Part shown: positions 52,382 to 60,318 of the stretch, one piece after another
Numbering within the stretch: position 1 is the stretch's first letter
Layout: each line of letters starts with the position of its first letter
NCBI GenBank assembly: GCA_900113425.1
Contig: FOZF01000001.1
Coordinates: forward strand, 1,943,283-2,007,282
Direction of reading: 5' to 3'
Source of the DNA: Stenotrophomonas maltophilia
Lineage (GTDB): Bacteria > Pseudomonadota > Gammaproteobacteria > Xanthomonadales > Xanthomonadaceae
Length of the DNA stretch: 64,000 nucleotides
Program-made: the position numbers and the translations under genes
The notes under the pieces: generated by a model
What the model was told of the DNA's origin: nothing
Seen by the model: the letters and a program-made list of their open reading frames with translations, nothing else
The model's database searches: none

Positions 52382-55300
52382 TCATGGGGCGACGATGCTG
52401 GCGGAGTCGCCCTCCTGGCCGATCAGCACGGCGTTGGCCCAGTTGGCACAGACCTGGGCGGGTTGACTGCCCTGCGCACCCAGCGTGCGCAGGCTCAGGG
52501 TGGTAAGGCCACGGATGTCCAGCTCCGGCTTGACCACGCCGGGCGCCTTCACCAGGCCGCTGTCGTAGAGCAGGCGGTTGTCGCCCCAGACCTGGAAATG
52601 CAGGCCGCCTGCGCTGCGGCAGGCATCATCGATGCCCAGATCCGCGCGCAGCAGGCGCCAGCCGCCCTGCAGGCGCAGGTCGACGCGGCTGTTCGCGCCC
52701 ACTCCCAGGCCGCGGCGGAACTGCAGGCCGTTCATGCGCATCCCGGCCTCGCCACGGAACGCCTGGTCGGCGCGCACCTGGCTGGCCAGCGCGGCCGGCA
52801 CCGGCAGCTCGGAGAGATAGCGCTGCCGGGCCGGTCGCTCCGGTTCCTGGTGCTCGAGGATGCGGAAGGTGGACAGCGCGATCGGGCCAACATCGCGTGG
52901 CTGCAACGCGTCGAACGCGCGGGCGCTGCCCTGTGCCGCAGTGACCATCGGGTCGGTGCTGCTGGCGCCGTCGCCTTCTGGGTTCTGCACGCTCAGCACG
53001 CGGAAACGCAGCAGGCGGCCGGCGTGTGCGGGGAAGTCGATGCGCTGCATCCCTTCCTTCAACTGCAGCCGGCCCTGGGCGATCGGCTCGCCCCATTCGC
53101 CATTGCTGTCGCCCAGGTACACCTCGTAATCGCGGACCTGGCCATGCTTCCAGTTCTTGTCGTTGCGCGGCGCCAGCTCGATGCCATCGATCATCCGGCG
53201 CTCACCGAAGCCGACCACCCATTCGTGGGCACCGGTGCGTACGGCCTGGTTGCGCACACTGCGGAACCAGGTGGCCGGGTCATCGTCGAACGCGTTCTCC
53301 AGCGGATGGCCAGGCTCTTCCGCCGGGCGGTTGACCACCAGCAGGCTGTCGGCCGGCAGTTCGCGGCCGAGCACCGGCGCAGCCGGATAGGCATCGTCCG
53401 CAGCGGCTGCGGTCACGGCGAAGTCCAGCTGCACCTGCAGCGGCTGGCGGATATCCTGCGTGGCGGTACGCACATGGACGGTGCCGCCACGCTCACTGGC
53501 ATCGAAATACCAGCCTTCGTCGGCACCGTTGAAGGCCGCCGCGTCGGCCAGCGCGGGCAGCGCACGGGCGCCGGCCTGCACTGCGCGCGGTGCCTGCCGG
53601 CTCAGCACGCGCAGGCCGTAGCGGCGCTGCGCCAGCTGGCCCTGGTAGGTGCCCTGCACGGCCGCAATCTGCACCTGGACCGGGCCACTGCCCTGTGCCG
53701 GCGCCTGCACACGGATCTGCTGCGTGCTCGATTCGCCCTGCTGGTAGCGGCGGGTGTTGCCGTCGTCTTCATACAGGGTGTACTGCGATTCGCCCTGCGG
53801 ATAGAGATCGAAGGTGACCTCGTCCAGCGGCTTCTCGCCATCGAACAGCATCGACGGATACATCGGCAGGATGGCCCCGGCGCGCACGAACACCGGCAGC
53901 GTGGCCAGGTCGACCTGACGGTCAAGCTGGCGGCCCTCGGCACCGGCCTGCACGCGGCGACCATCCCAGTAGTCGATCCATCCACCGGCCGGCAGATGGA
54001 TGTCGCGCCGCCAGCCACGGCTGGCCGCCTGGCTGCGGTAGACCGGTGCGATCAGCAGATCACGGCCCAGCAGGAACTGATACTTGTAGGTTTCGTCCTG
54101 CGCGTGCGGATCGCGCGGGTAATCCCACATCAACCCACGCACCGGCGGCGCGCCGGTCTGCGCGGCATCGTGCACCAGCCCGTACATGTACGGCGTCAGG
54201 CGCATCTTCAGTTTCAGATAGTCGCGGTTGATGCTGCGGTAGGGTTCGTCGTACCACCACGGATGCTTGCGCGCGTTCGACGACCAGCCACTCATGCCCA
54301 TCAGTACCGGAGTGAAGGCCTTCCACTGCAGGTCGCGGGTATAGGTCTCGGCGCTGCCGCCGAAGATCGCATCGACGTCGCCACTGGCATAGGCCATGCC
54401 GGACAATCCCGAGCCGACCAGGGTCGGCACGTGCCAGCGGATGTAATCCCAGCTGCTGCTCTGGTCGCCGGTCCAGGCGACCGCGTAGCGCTGGATGCCG
54501 GCCCACCCCATCACCGTCCACAGGAAGGGACGCGAATCGGAATTGTCGACGATGCCATTGAACGCCTGGCGGTTGGCGTCCATCGCGAACTGATAGCCCT
54601 TGCCGGTCCAGGCCACATCCAGCTTCTGTACGCGGCTGCCGGCCTTGCCGACTTCCCAGGCGATCTTGTCGACACCGTTCTCGGTCCACAGGCCGGTGCG
54701 GAAGCCGTATCCGGCCAGACCTTTCACCGTTTCGGGCAACTGCTTGTAGCCGCAGCCATAGCCGTCGTTGGGGAGGATCCAGCCACCGGGCATGTCGTGT
54801 GCCCGGTACTGCTTCGCCACGCTGTCGACCACGTCGGGCGTGGTGCCGGTCGGGCCATCGCTCCAGCCCTCGGGCACGGTGCCCGGCTTCTTCGCATTGT
54901 CGCCGTCGTTGTAGCAATCGGCATCACCATAGGACAGCGCCCAGCGCGCGACCATGTTGGGGCGGCCGGTCAGCTGCGTGTAGCGCTCGATCAATGCCGG
55001 CAGATCGGCACCGACGAAGTAGTAGGCGTCGAAACGATCTTCGCGATGCAGCAGGGTGGACTGATCGGGCTGGCGCAGGTCGTAGCTGCCGTCGCTCCAC
55101 GTATTGCGCAGCATGCCCCAGCCGCGGCTGCTCAGCAGCATCGGCGCCGGGCTCGGCCGATCACCCTCTTCCCAGCCGCCGGAGTAGGACACTTCAAGCT
55201 CGCGTCCCTTGAACTGGTAACGGCCGTTCTGCTGGCCGCCGCCGAAGAAACCTTCGTCGGGCTGCGACGAGAGCACCTGCACGCTCTGCGCGGCATCCAG

Positions 55301-55735
55301 GTCCAGCGGCTGCAGCTCCTGCCACAAGGCAGTGGGCCGGCCATTGTCCAGACGCTCCAACCGCAGGCGCAGCGGCTGGCGCTGTACGTGCAGCACCAGT
55401 GCGCCGGTGCGCAGACGGATCTCCTGCGCATCTTCTTCCAGCTGTGCCTGCACGTCGGCAGTGGGCTGGGGCAGCACGATCGGCGCGGCCTTGTCGCCGG
55501 CTCCGGTCAGTACTCCCTTGCGCCCCGCCTGCACGCGGACAATGTCGGCAGCCGGCAGTTCGATGCGCACGCGCGCGCCGGTGTCGGTCTGCAGGTCCCA
55601 GGCAGGCGGGCCCGCCTTGCTGGCGGTGACCGAGCGCAGGTTGCCGATGGGCTCGGCGTGGGCCGACATGGACGCCAGCAGCAGCGCCGGCAACAGGGCC
55701 AGCGTCAGCGGCGAGCGACGAATGCAGATTTCCAC
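52382..55735 (-). CDS. GH31 family glycoside hydrolase with F5/8 and NPCBM domains
   Basis: A 1117-residue secreted enzyme. GTG 55735 is chosen because GGGAG lies 5 bases upstream and a signal peptide follows (LTLALLPALLLASMSAHAEP). Domains are an N-terminal beta-sandwich (~30-230), the GH31 barrel (~240-600), C-terminal beta domains, an F5/8-type C carbohydrate-binding module (~750-900) and an NPCBM-type module (~960-1105). By position the nucleophile is Asp373 (KLDVAW) and the acid/base Asp424 (WTGDQSSSW). Given its neighbours it is probably an alpha-N-acetylgalactosaminidase of the GH31 type rather than an alpha-glucosidase. Confidence 0.9.
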   Translation of the reverse strand: MEICIRRSPLTLALLPALLLASMSAHAEPIGNLRSVTASKAGPPAWDLQTDTGARVRIELPAADIVRVQAGRKGVLTGAGDKAAPIVLPQPTADVQAQLEEDAQEIRLRTGALVLHVQRQPLRLRLERLDNGRPTALWQELQPLDLDAAQSVQVLSSQPDEGFFGGGQQNGRYQFKGRELEVSYSGGWEEGDRPSPAPMLLSSRGWGMLRNTWSDGSYDLRQPDQSTLLHREDRFDAYYFVGADLPALIERYTQLTGRPNMVARWALSYGDADCYNDGDNAKKPGTVPEGWSDGPTGTTPDVVDSVAKQYRAHDMPGGWILPNDGYGCGYKQLPETVKGLAGYGFRTGLWTENGVDKIAWEVGKAGSRVQKLDVAWTGKGYQFAMDANRQAFNGIVDNSDSRPFLWTVMGWAGIQRYAVAWTGDQSSSWDYIRWHVPTLVGSGLSGMAYASGDVDAIFGGSAETYTRDLQWKAFTPVLMGMSGWSSNARKHPWWYDEPYRSINRDYLKLKMRLTPYMYGLVHDAAQTGAPPVRGLMWDYPRDPHAQDETYKYQFLLGRDLLIAPVYRSQAASRGWRRDIHLPAGGWIDYWDGRRVQAGAEGRQLDRQVDLATLPVFVRAGAILPMYPSMLFDGEKPLDEVTFDLYPQGESQYTLYEDDGNTRRYQQGESSTQQIRVQAPAQGSGPVQVQIAAVQGTYQGQLAQRRYGLRVLSRQAPRAVQAGARALPALADAAAFNGADEGWYFDASERGGTVHVRTATQDIRQPLQVQLDFAVTAAAADDAYPAAPVLGRELPADSLLVVNRPAEEPGHPLENAFDDDPATWFRSVRNQAVRTGAHEWVVGFGERRMIDGIELAPRNDKNWKHGQVRDYEVYLGDSNGEWGEPIAQGRLQLKEGMQRIDFPAHAGRLLRFRVLSVQNPEGDGASSTDPMVTAAQGSARAFDALQPRDVGPIALSTFRILEHQEPERPARQRYLSELPVPAALASQVRADQAFRGEAGMRMNGLQFRRGLGVGANSRVDLRLQGGWRLLRADLGIDDACRSAGGLHFQVWGDNRLLYDSGLVKAPGVVKPELDIRGLTTLSLRTLGAQGSQPAQVCANWANAVLIGQEGDSASIVAP

Positions 55736-55762
55736 GCGGACTCCCAACCCGTTCACCGGGCG

Positions 55763-55770
55763 TTTCGAAA
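55763..55770. promoter_or_regulatory. TTTCGAAA palindrome, possible AgaR operator
   Basis: Lies 28-35 bases upstream of the GH31 GTG start, between the proposed -10 and the ribosome site, where a bound repressor would block transcription. Confidence 0.5.
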
Positions 55771-55782
55771 GCGGATGGGCCG

Positions 55783-55812
55783 ACTCTAGGGCAGGGATTC
55801 GAAAGATGTCAA
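55783..55812 (-). promoter_or_regulatory. Proposed promoter of the GH31-TonB receptor-GH109 operon
   Basis: On the minus strand TTGACA (55807-55812), an 18-base spacer and TAGAGT (55783-55788). The spacer contains CTTTCGAAT, an AgaR-like half palindrome. The start codon is 48 bases further on. Confidence 0.5.
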
Positions 55813-55846
55813 CAAATGGAAAGCAAAAAGTAAGATAAGTTCGACT

Positions 55847-55856
55847 GAAACGAAAG
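55847..55856. promoter_or_regulatory. AgaR-like site GAAACGAAAG
   Basis: Complement reads CTTTCGTTTC, close to the TTTCRTTT core of AgaR sites. It is near the middle of the divergent region. Confidence 0.4.
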
Positions 55857-55932
55857 ATGATGCGGCGCACTACTTTGTGTAATCGCTTGCACCCCCCTGT
55901 TAAGCTTGGTGCGATACGGCATTCCTCGATTC

Positions 55933-55942
55933 CTTTCGTTTT
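55933..55942. promoter_or_regulatory. AgaR-like site CTTTCGTTTT
   Basis: Matches the TTTCRTTT core of AgaR sites; lies 116 bases before the agaS start codon. Confidence 0.4.
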
Positions 55943-56003
55943 GGACGATCGCGCTCCACCAGAAAAGCCAAGCGCTCTTTATCTTTCTTTTTGCTTTCGG
56001 TAT

Positions 56004-56018
56004 TTGACATTTCGAAAG
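56004..56018 (+). promoter_or_regulatory. -35 box fused to TTTCGAAA before agaS
   Basis: TTGACA (56004-56009) runs directly into TTTCGAAAG (56010-56018). On the other side of the region the GH31 promoter has the same build, TTGACATCTTTCGAAT. The -10 for this promoter is poor (near 56027). A repressor here would exclude RNA polymerase. Confidence 0.5.
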
Positions 56019-56057
56019 AAAACACAGATCGTGCGATGGCCCAACTGGAACCTCCGA

Positions 56058-57224
56058 ATGGACGTCACCCTGCTTTCCGATGTGTCCGCCTGGCAGCGCC
56101 GGGGCGGAGCCGATACCGCTACTGAAATCGCCCAGCAGCCCGCACTGTGGGACGCGCTTGCACAGGATCTGCTGCAGGCCCGCGAACGCCTGCAGGCTTT
56201 CCTGGGCGACCGCCTCGACAATCCCGATCAGCGCGTGTTGTTCACTGGCGCTGGTAGTTCCGGCTTCATCGCCGAGATGGTGGCCGATGCGATCAACGCG
56301 CAGTGGGCCGCTGACGTCCGTGTGGTGCATACCACCAGCCTGCTGACCCATCCGGCCCTGTATCTGCAACGCGACCGCCCCACCCTGCTGGTCTCGTTCG
56401 GCCGCAGTGGCTCAAGCCCGGAAAGCGTGGCGGCGGTGGACCGTGTGCGCAGCGACGTGGATGACGCACGCTTCCTCGACATCACCTGCAACGCCGATGG
56501 CGAACTGGCCCGGCGCGGTGCCGGCCGTGCCGATACCTGTACGCTGCTGATGCCGTCGGCCAGCTGCGACCGCGCCTTTGCCATGACCAGCAGCCTGACC
56601 TGCATGCTGCTGGCCGCGCTGACCGTGTTCGACCGTTCACCGTGGCAGACGCGGGTGGCGCGCCTGACGCAGCTCGCTGCGCTGGCCCGCGAAGGCCAGG
56701 CGCAGTGGGATGCACCGGTGGCCGCGCTGGCACAGCGCCCCTTCAACCGCATCATCTACCTGGGCAGCGGTCCGCTGGAAGCGCTGGCGCGCGAGTGCGC
56801 GCTGAAGGTGCTGGAGCTGACCGCCGGCCGTGTGCTGGCGCTGGCCAACACGCCGCTCGGTTTCCGCCACGGCCCGAAATCCACGCTGGATGGCAGCACC
56901 CTGGTGATCGTGCTGCGCAGCGTGCAGCCGCTTGCACGCCGCTACGAACAGGACCTGCTGGACGAGCTGCGCCGCGACGGTGTGGCAGGCCAGGTGCTGG
57001 CCATCGGCCCGCATTCGGACATCGGTGCCGACGATGACTACACCCTCGCCGTACCCTTCCTGGAGCCGGTTCTGGATGATCCCTGGCTGGCGCCGGTGTG
57101 GCTGGCCTTCGGCCAGCTGTTCGCACTGCAGCGCTCGGCCGCGCTGGGGCTGACCCCGGACAATCCGTTCCCCGACGGCACGGTGAACCGCGTGGTCAAG
57201 GGTGTCACCATCCACCATGGCTGA
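56058..57224 (+). CDS. agaS: AgaS-type galactosamine-6-phosphate deaminase/isomerase (SIS domains)
   Basis: A 388-residue cytoplasmic protein with two SIS domains. Start MDVTLLSDVSAWQRRGG is chosen; upstream in-frame sequence is promoter DNA. Signatures are VLFTGAGSSGFIAEMVADAI and LVSFGRSGSSPESVAAVDR in the first SIS domain, then IIYLGSGPLEALARECALKV and FRHGPKSTLDGSTLV in the second. AgaS converts galactosamine-6-phosphate to tagatose-6-phosphate and ammonia. First gene of the rightward catabolic operon. Confidence 0.92.
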   Translation: MDVTLLSDVSAWQRRGGADTATEIAQQPALWDALAQDLLQARERLQAFLGDRLDNPDQRVLFTGAGSSGFIAEMVADAINAQWAADVRVVHTTSLLTHPALYLQRDRPTLLVSFGRSGSSPESVAAVDRVRSDVDDARFLDITCNADGELARRGAGRADTCTLLMPSASCDRAFAMTSSLTCMLLAALTVFDRSPWQTRVARLTQLAALAREGQAQWDAPVAALAQRPFNRIIYLGSGPLEALARECALKVLELTAGRVLALANTPLGFRHGPKSTLDGSTLVIVLRSVQPLARRYEQDLLDELRRDGVAGQVLAIGPHSDIGADDDYTLAVPFLEPVLDDPWLAPVWLAFGQLFALQRSAALGLTPDNPFPDGTVNRVVKGVTIHHG

Positions 57225-58155
57225 GTTGATCGCCCATGCCTGCTATGGCATCGATATCGGCGGCACCAAGATCGAGCTGGTGGCGTGCGATGCGGCGATG
57301 CAGGTCACCTGGCGCCGCCGGGTGGCCACTCCGCAGGGTGACTACGATGGCTTTCTGCGGTCCGTGGTGGCGCTGGTCGCCGACGCCGATGCCGCACTGG
57401 GCCACAACGATGCGGCCATCGGCATCGCGCTGCCCGGCGTGCGCGACCGCCGCACCGGCCGCCAGCTGAGTGCCAACGTGCCGGCGCTGACCGGCCACAG
57501 CGTGGCGGCCGACCTGCAGGCACGCCTGCAGCGTCCGCTCCACTTCGGCAACGACCTGCAGTGCTTCGCCTTGTCCGAAGCGCATGGCGGCGCAGCCGAC
57601 GGCTACCCCAGCATGTTCGGCGCGATCCTCGGCACCGGCGCCGGTGGCGGCTTCTGCCTGCAGGGCCGCCTGCTGTCCGGCTTCAACGGCCTGGCCGGGG
57701 AATGGGGCCACTGGAGCGTGCCGGGCCACCTGCTGCAGCGTCACGGCCTGCCGTTGATCGACTGCGCGTGCGGCCTGCAGGGCTGCGTGGAGCGCTATGT
57801 GTCCGGCAGCGGTCTGGCGATGATCGAACGCCACCTGGGCGGTGCGGCCGTCGATGCCAGCGCGGTGATCGCACTGGCCGAAGGCGGCGATGCGCGCGCA
57901 CGCGGCGCGCTGGACATCCACCGTGACCTGCTCGGCCACAGCCTCGCTGCGCTGGTGCTGGCCCTCGACCCGCATGTGATCGTGCTCGGCGGTGGCCTCT
58001 CGCAGTACACCCCGCTGTACCAGCAGCTGCCGGCGGCAATCGCTGCCCATCTGTTCAACGGCGTGCAGGTGCCGCCGATCGTGCCCCCGCGCTTCGGCGA
58101 TGCCGGTGGCGCCCGCGGCGCCGCGCTGCTTGCCTGCCAACCCTCGTTTTCCTGA
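57217..58155 (+). CDS. agaK: ROK-family N-acetylgalactosamine kinase (predicted)
   Basis: A 312-residue sugar kinase overlapping agaS by 8 bases. It shows the ATP-binding YGIDIGGTKIELVA, the catalytic-base FGNDLQCFALSEAH, GAILGTGAGGGF, and EWGHW followed by the ROK zinc motif CACGLQGCVERYVSG. ROK members phosphorylate hexoses or N-acetylhexosamines. With deacetylase and AgaS next to it, the expected reaction is GalNAc to GalNAc-6-phosphate, replacing the PTS route of E. coli. The sugar specificity is from context. Confidence 0.9.
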   Translation: MAELIAHACYGIDIGGTKIELVACDAAMQVTWRRRVATPQGDYDGFLRSVVALVADADAALGHNDAAIGIALPGVRDRRTGRQLSANVPALTGHSVAADLQARLQRPLHFGNDLQCFALSEAHGGAADGYPSMFGAILGTGAGGGFCLQGRLLSGFNGLAGEWGHWSVPGHLLQRHGLPLIDCACGLQGCVERYVSGSGLAMIERHLGGAAVDASAVIALAEGGDARARGALDIHRDLLGHSLAALVLALDPHVIVLGGGLSQYTPLYQQLPAAIAAHLFNGVQVPPIVPPRFGDAGGARGAALLACQPSFS

Positions 58156-58172
58156 TTGTCCGGAGCATGACC

Positions 58173-59507
58173 ATGTCCCCGTTGCAGACCCTGCTTGCCT
58201 CCCACCGCGCCGGCCACAATGTGGGCCTGTACAGCGTCTGCTGCAGCAACGAACAGGTCCTGCGCGCGGCCATGCACGTGGCACTGGCACACGATACGGT
58301 GCTGCTGGTCGAAGCCACCTCCAACCAGGTCGACCAGTTCGGCGGTTATACCGGCATGACTCCGCCGCAGTACCGCGACTATGTCGGCACGCTTGCGGAC
58401 GAGGAAGGCTTTCCGCGCACGCGGCTGATCCTGGGCGGCGACCATCTCGGTCCGAACGCCTGGCAGAAGCGTCCCGCCGCCGAAGCAATGGCCCACGCAC
58501 GCGTGCTGATCGAAGCCTATGTCGCCGCCGGCTTCCACAAGATCCATCTGGACTGCAGCATGTCCTGCGCCGACGATCCGGTGCCGCTGCCTGACGCCAC
58601 CGTGGCCGCACGTTCGTCGGAACTGGCGATGATCGCCGAGCGCACGGCTGCGCGGCTCGGTCTGCCGGCGCCGGTGTACGTGATCGGCACCGAAGTGCCC
58701 GTCCCCGGCGGCGAAGCCTCGCTGGCCGGTGGCCTGCAGGTGACCACGCCGGCGGCCGCCGCGCAGACCCTGGCCATCCACCAGCAGGCATTCGATACCC
58801 CCGAACTGCGCGATGCCTGGCAGCGCGTAATCGCGATGGTGGTGCAGCCGGGCGTGGACTTCGATCACAGCAGCGTACACGAGTACGATCCGGTCGCCGC
58901 CAACGCGCTGGCCGACTTCCTCGAGCAGCAGCCGCGCATCGTGTTCGAGGCGCACTCCACCGACTACCAGCGCGAAAGCGGACTGCATGCCCTGGTCCGC
59001 GATCATTTCGCGATCCTCAAGGTCGGCCCCGCCGCCACCTTCGCCTATCGTGAGGCGCTGTTCGCATTGGCGGCGATCGAACAGGAGCTGCTGCCGGTCG
59101 CGCAGTGCTCGCGCCTGCCACAGGTGCTGGAGGAGGTGATGGTGGCGCAGCCGAAGTACTGGCAACCCTACTACCAGGGCGACGCAGCGACGCTGCGCCT
59201 GTTGCGCAGCTATTCCTTCAGTGACCGCTGCCGCTACTACTGGGGCGAGCCGGCACTGCTGCGCGCCGTGCAGACCCTGTTCTCCAACCTGGAACAGCAC
59301 GCGCCACCGCTGGTGCTGCTGAGCCAGTACCTGCCGGAGCAGTACCGCGCCGTACGTGACGGCCGCCTGGCCAACACACCGACGGCCCTGGTGCAGCACC
59401 GCATCGGCCAGTGCCTGGGCGAGTATGCCCGCGCCTGCAGCGCCAACCAGGCAGGCGAACGCGGGCAGGACACACGATCCGCTGCCGGCATTGCTGCGAA
59501 CGGCTAA
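58173..59507 (+). CDS. kbaZ: KbaZ/GatZ-like protein (tagatose-bisphosphate aldolase subunit or Tag6P epimerase)
   Basis: About 444 residues; ATG 58173 is favoured over 58167 because GGAG lies 8 bases upstream. The whole protein follows E. coli KbaZ/AgaZ: LLVEATSNQVDQFGGYTGMT, LGGDHLGPNAWQ, KIHLDCSMSCADDPVPL, YVIGTEVPVPGG, VQPGVDFDH, FEAHSTDYQ and FAILKVGPAATFA. In E. coli it supports the aldolase KbaY. Here no KbaY gene is present in the operon, and no tagatose-6-phosphate kinase. Lone GatZ-type proteins have been used as tagatose-6-phosphate 4-epimerases, which would complete the pathway. Confidence 0.93.
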   Translation: MSPLQTLLASHRAGHNVGLYSVCCSNEQVLRAAMHVALAHDTVLLVEATSNQVDQFGGYTGMTPPQYRDYVGTLADEEGFPRTRLILGGDHLGPNAWQKRPAAEAMAHARVLIEAYVAAGFHKIHLDCSMSCADDPVPLPDATVAARSSELAMIAERTAARLGLPAPVYVIGTEVPVPGGEASLAGGLQVTTPAAAAQTLAIHQQAFDTPELRDAWQRVIAMVVQPGVDFDHSSVHEYDPVAANALADFLEQQPRIVFEAHSTDYQRESGLHALVRDHFAILKVGPAATFAYREALFALAAIEQELLPVAQCSRLPQVLEEVMVAQPKYWQPYYQGDAATLRLLRSYSFSDRCRYYWGEPALLRAVQTLFSNLEQHAPPLVLLSQYLPEQYRAVRDGRLANTPTALVQHRIGQCLGEYARACSANQAGERGQDTRSAAGIAANG

Positions 59508-59541
59508 TCTCTACCCCTCACAGCAGACCCGAGACTCCGCC

Positions 59542-60318
59542 ATGCGCAACACCCGCTCCCGCCGGCAACAGATCCTGCAGCTGCTGATCGAGCACGGCTC
59601 GGTGCAGGTGGCCGATCTGGTCGAGCGCTTCGGCGTGTCCGCGGTGACGATCCGCGCCGACCTGACCCACTTCGAGTCGCAGGGCCTGGCCAACCGCACC
59701 CACGGTGGCGCCAATCTGGTGCGCACGCCTCCGCAGGAGCAGGACATCCATGAAAAGGATGCGCTGAATCTGCCCCTGAAGGAGTCCATCGGCGCCTGCG
59801 CGGCGAACCTGGTGCAGGCCGGTGACAACATCATCATCGACTCCGGTTCGACCACCATGACGCTGGCCCGCCATCTGCGTGGCCGCCGCGATGTGACGGT
59901 GATGACCAATGGCCTGAACATCGCGTGGGAACTGGCCAATGCTGCCGGCATCAATGTGCTGCTGACGGGCGGACTGCTGCGCCAGCAGTCGTTGTCGCTG
60001 CAGGGCAGCCAGGCCGAGGCCAGCCTCAATTCCTACAGCTTCGACACCCTGTTCCTGGGCGTGGACGGATTGGACCTGCAGTTCGGCCTGACCACCCACG
60101 ACGAGGCGGAAGCGCGCCTCAACCACCGCATGGTCGAGCGCGCGCGGCGCATCGTCGTGCTGACCGACGCCTCCAAGTTCGGCCGTGTCAGCCTGCATCG
60201 CATCGCCCGCCTGGATCAGATCCATACCGTCATCACCGACGCCGGCATCGACGACGCAACCCGCGAGGGCCTGCAGCGGCTGGGCATCGAAGTGATCATC
60301 GCCGAGCCGCCCGCATGA
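59542..60318 (+). CDS. agaR: DeoR/GlpR-family repressor, AgaR type
   Basis: A 258-residue regulator. Start MRNTRSRRQQILQLLIEHGS is chosen from the DeoR domain. The helix-turn-helix is VQVADLVERFGVSAVTIRADLTHFESQGL, then RTHGGANLV. The C-terminal sugar-phosphate sensor domain has IIIDSGSTTMTLARHL, VMTNGLNIAWELA, LLTGGLLRQQSLSL, DTLFLGVDGLD and VLTDASKFGR. It likely represses both GalNAc operons and releases DNA on binding GalNAc-6-P or GalN-6-P. Its stop overlaps agaA by 4 bases. Confidence 0.92.
   Translation: MRNTRSRRQQILQLLIEHGSVQVADLVERFGVSAVTIRADLTHFESQGLANRTHGGANLVRTPPQEQDIHEKDALNLPLKESIGACAANLVQAGDNIIIDSGSTTMTLARHLRGRRDVTVMTNGLNIAWELANAAGINVLLTGGLLRQQSLSLQGSQAEASLNSYSFDTLFLGVDGLDLQFGLTTHDEAEARLNHRMVERARRIVVLTDASKFGRVSLHRIARLDQIHTVITDAGIDDATREGLQRLGIEVIIAEPPA

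Larger units (their letters stand above)
55736..56057. promoter_or_regulatory. 322-bp divergent control region of the GalNAc island
   Basis: Clearly AT-richer than the flanks and without a gene. It carries at least five copies of TTTCG or its complement CGAAA (55763, 55797, 55847, 55933, 56010), two of them as the palindrome TTTCGAAA. The E. coli AgaR consensus is built on TTTCRTTT repeats, and agaR lies in the rightward operon. Individual sites are listed separately. Confidence 0.75.

Noticed and set aside
52250..55789. A 1179-residue open frame on the plus strand opposite the GH31 gene
   Set aside because: It is the antisense shadow of a strongly coding, domain-complete gene. Its His/Arg/Gln/Ala-rich composition and lack of ribosome site are typical of such shadows in GC-rich DNA. 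The same holds for 4632-6710 opposite speA and 13058-14950 opposite the Oar-type receptor.
59925..60315. A longer start for the deacetylase gene at 59925
   Set aside because: The extra N-terminus is out-of-frame agaR sequence with Arg/Gly-rich shadow composition; the ATG at 60315 overlaps the agaR stop and gives the family start.
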